From an uncultured Lentisphaeria bacterium (GTDB lineage Bacteria; Verrucomicrobiota; Lentisphaeria; Victivallales; Victivallaceae): DNA of 21,560 nucleotides. The notes beneath the pieces are model-generated. The model worked only from the letters and a program-made list of their open reading frames with translations. It was not told the origin of the DNA and made no database searches. Both the position numbers and the translations under genes were made by a program. This document shows, one piece after another, positions 21,533 to 21,560 of the stretch (position 1 is the first letter of the stretch; the number at the start of each line of letters is the position of its first letter). Location of the stretch: positions 1-21,560 of the forward strand of contig CALABZ010000449.1 of assembly GCA_937888615.1 (NCBI GenBank). Direction: 5' to 3'.

Positions 21533-21560
21533 AGATCGGAAGAGCGTCGTGTAGGGAAAG
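21533..21560. other. Illumina adapter sequence (not genomic)
   Basis: The last 28 bases begin AGATCGGAAGAGCGTCGTGT and continue as the standard Illumina TruSeq read-through adapter. They code for the false C-terminal residues RKSVV of the GH2 frame. This is untrimmed library sequence and should be removed. It shows the window ends at a contig end. Confidence 0.97.

Overview
This looks like the end of a contig from an uncultured, GC-rich, Gram-negative carbohydrate degrader. The best guess is Lentisphaerota (Victivallales-like) or another member of the PVC group. That guess is inference: it rests on the mix of a GH38-type mannosidase, GH20, Gfo/Idh/MocA proteins, an RraA-fold protein, secretin-like proteins with Sec signals and several sugar-type regulators. 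No rRNA, tRNA, CRISPR array or transposase was seen.

Layout, left half (plus strand). A multi-pass membrane protein (593 to 1, minus strand, cut by the window edge) is divergent from an IclR-family regulator with a near-consensus promoter. After the regulator come a GH38-type alpha-mannosidase, a mannonate-dehydratase (UxuA) family protein, an RraA-fold protein and an SDR oxidoreductase, closed by a terminator at 6783-6808. Together these suggest intracellular sugar and sugar-acid breakdown under an IclR regulator. A second plus-strand unit starts with a GntR-HTH/LacI-type-sensor regulator that has 19-bp repeats around it. It continues with an uncharacterised TIM-barrel protein, a SIS-domain protein, a standalone Gfo/Idh/MocA C-terminal domain protein, a full Gfo/Idh/MocA protein and a GH20 hexosaminidase. 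None of the enzymes in either unit shows a signal peptide, so both units appear to work in the cytoplasm on imported sugars. No sugar importer is recognised in the window.

Layout, right half (minus strand, convergent). A PLP-dependent Orn/Lys/Arg decarboxylase (AdiA-like) and an APC-family amino-acid antiporter form a probable acid-resistance pair. Their best promoter lies about 330 bp upstream and would give a leader of roughly 320 nt. Beyond a terminator are two overlapping, mutually homologous secretin-like outer-membrane proteins and a small lipoprotein, with no secretion ATPase or inner-membrane platform nearby.

Right edge. A LacI-family gene with its own promoter and a perfect 16-bp palindromic operator is broken after its HTH. 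It is followed by a sensor-domain scrap in another frame and a GH2 catalytic-domain scrap. The last 28 bases (21533-21560) are Illumina adapter sequence and not genomic. The final 0.4 kb should therefore be treated as a suspect, possibly chimeric, contig end.
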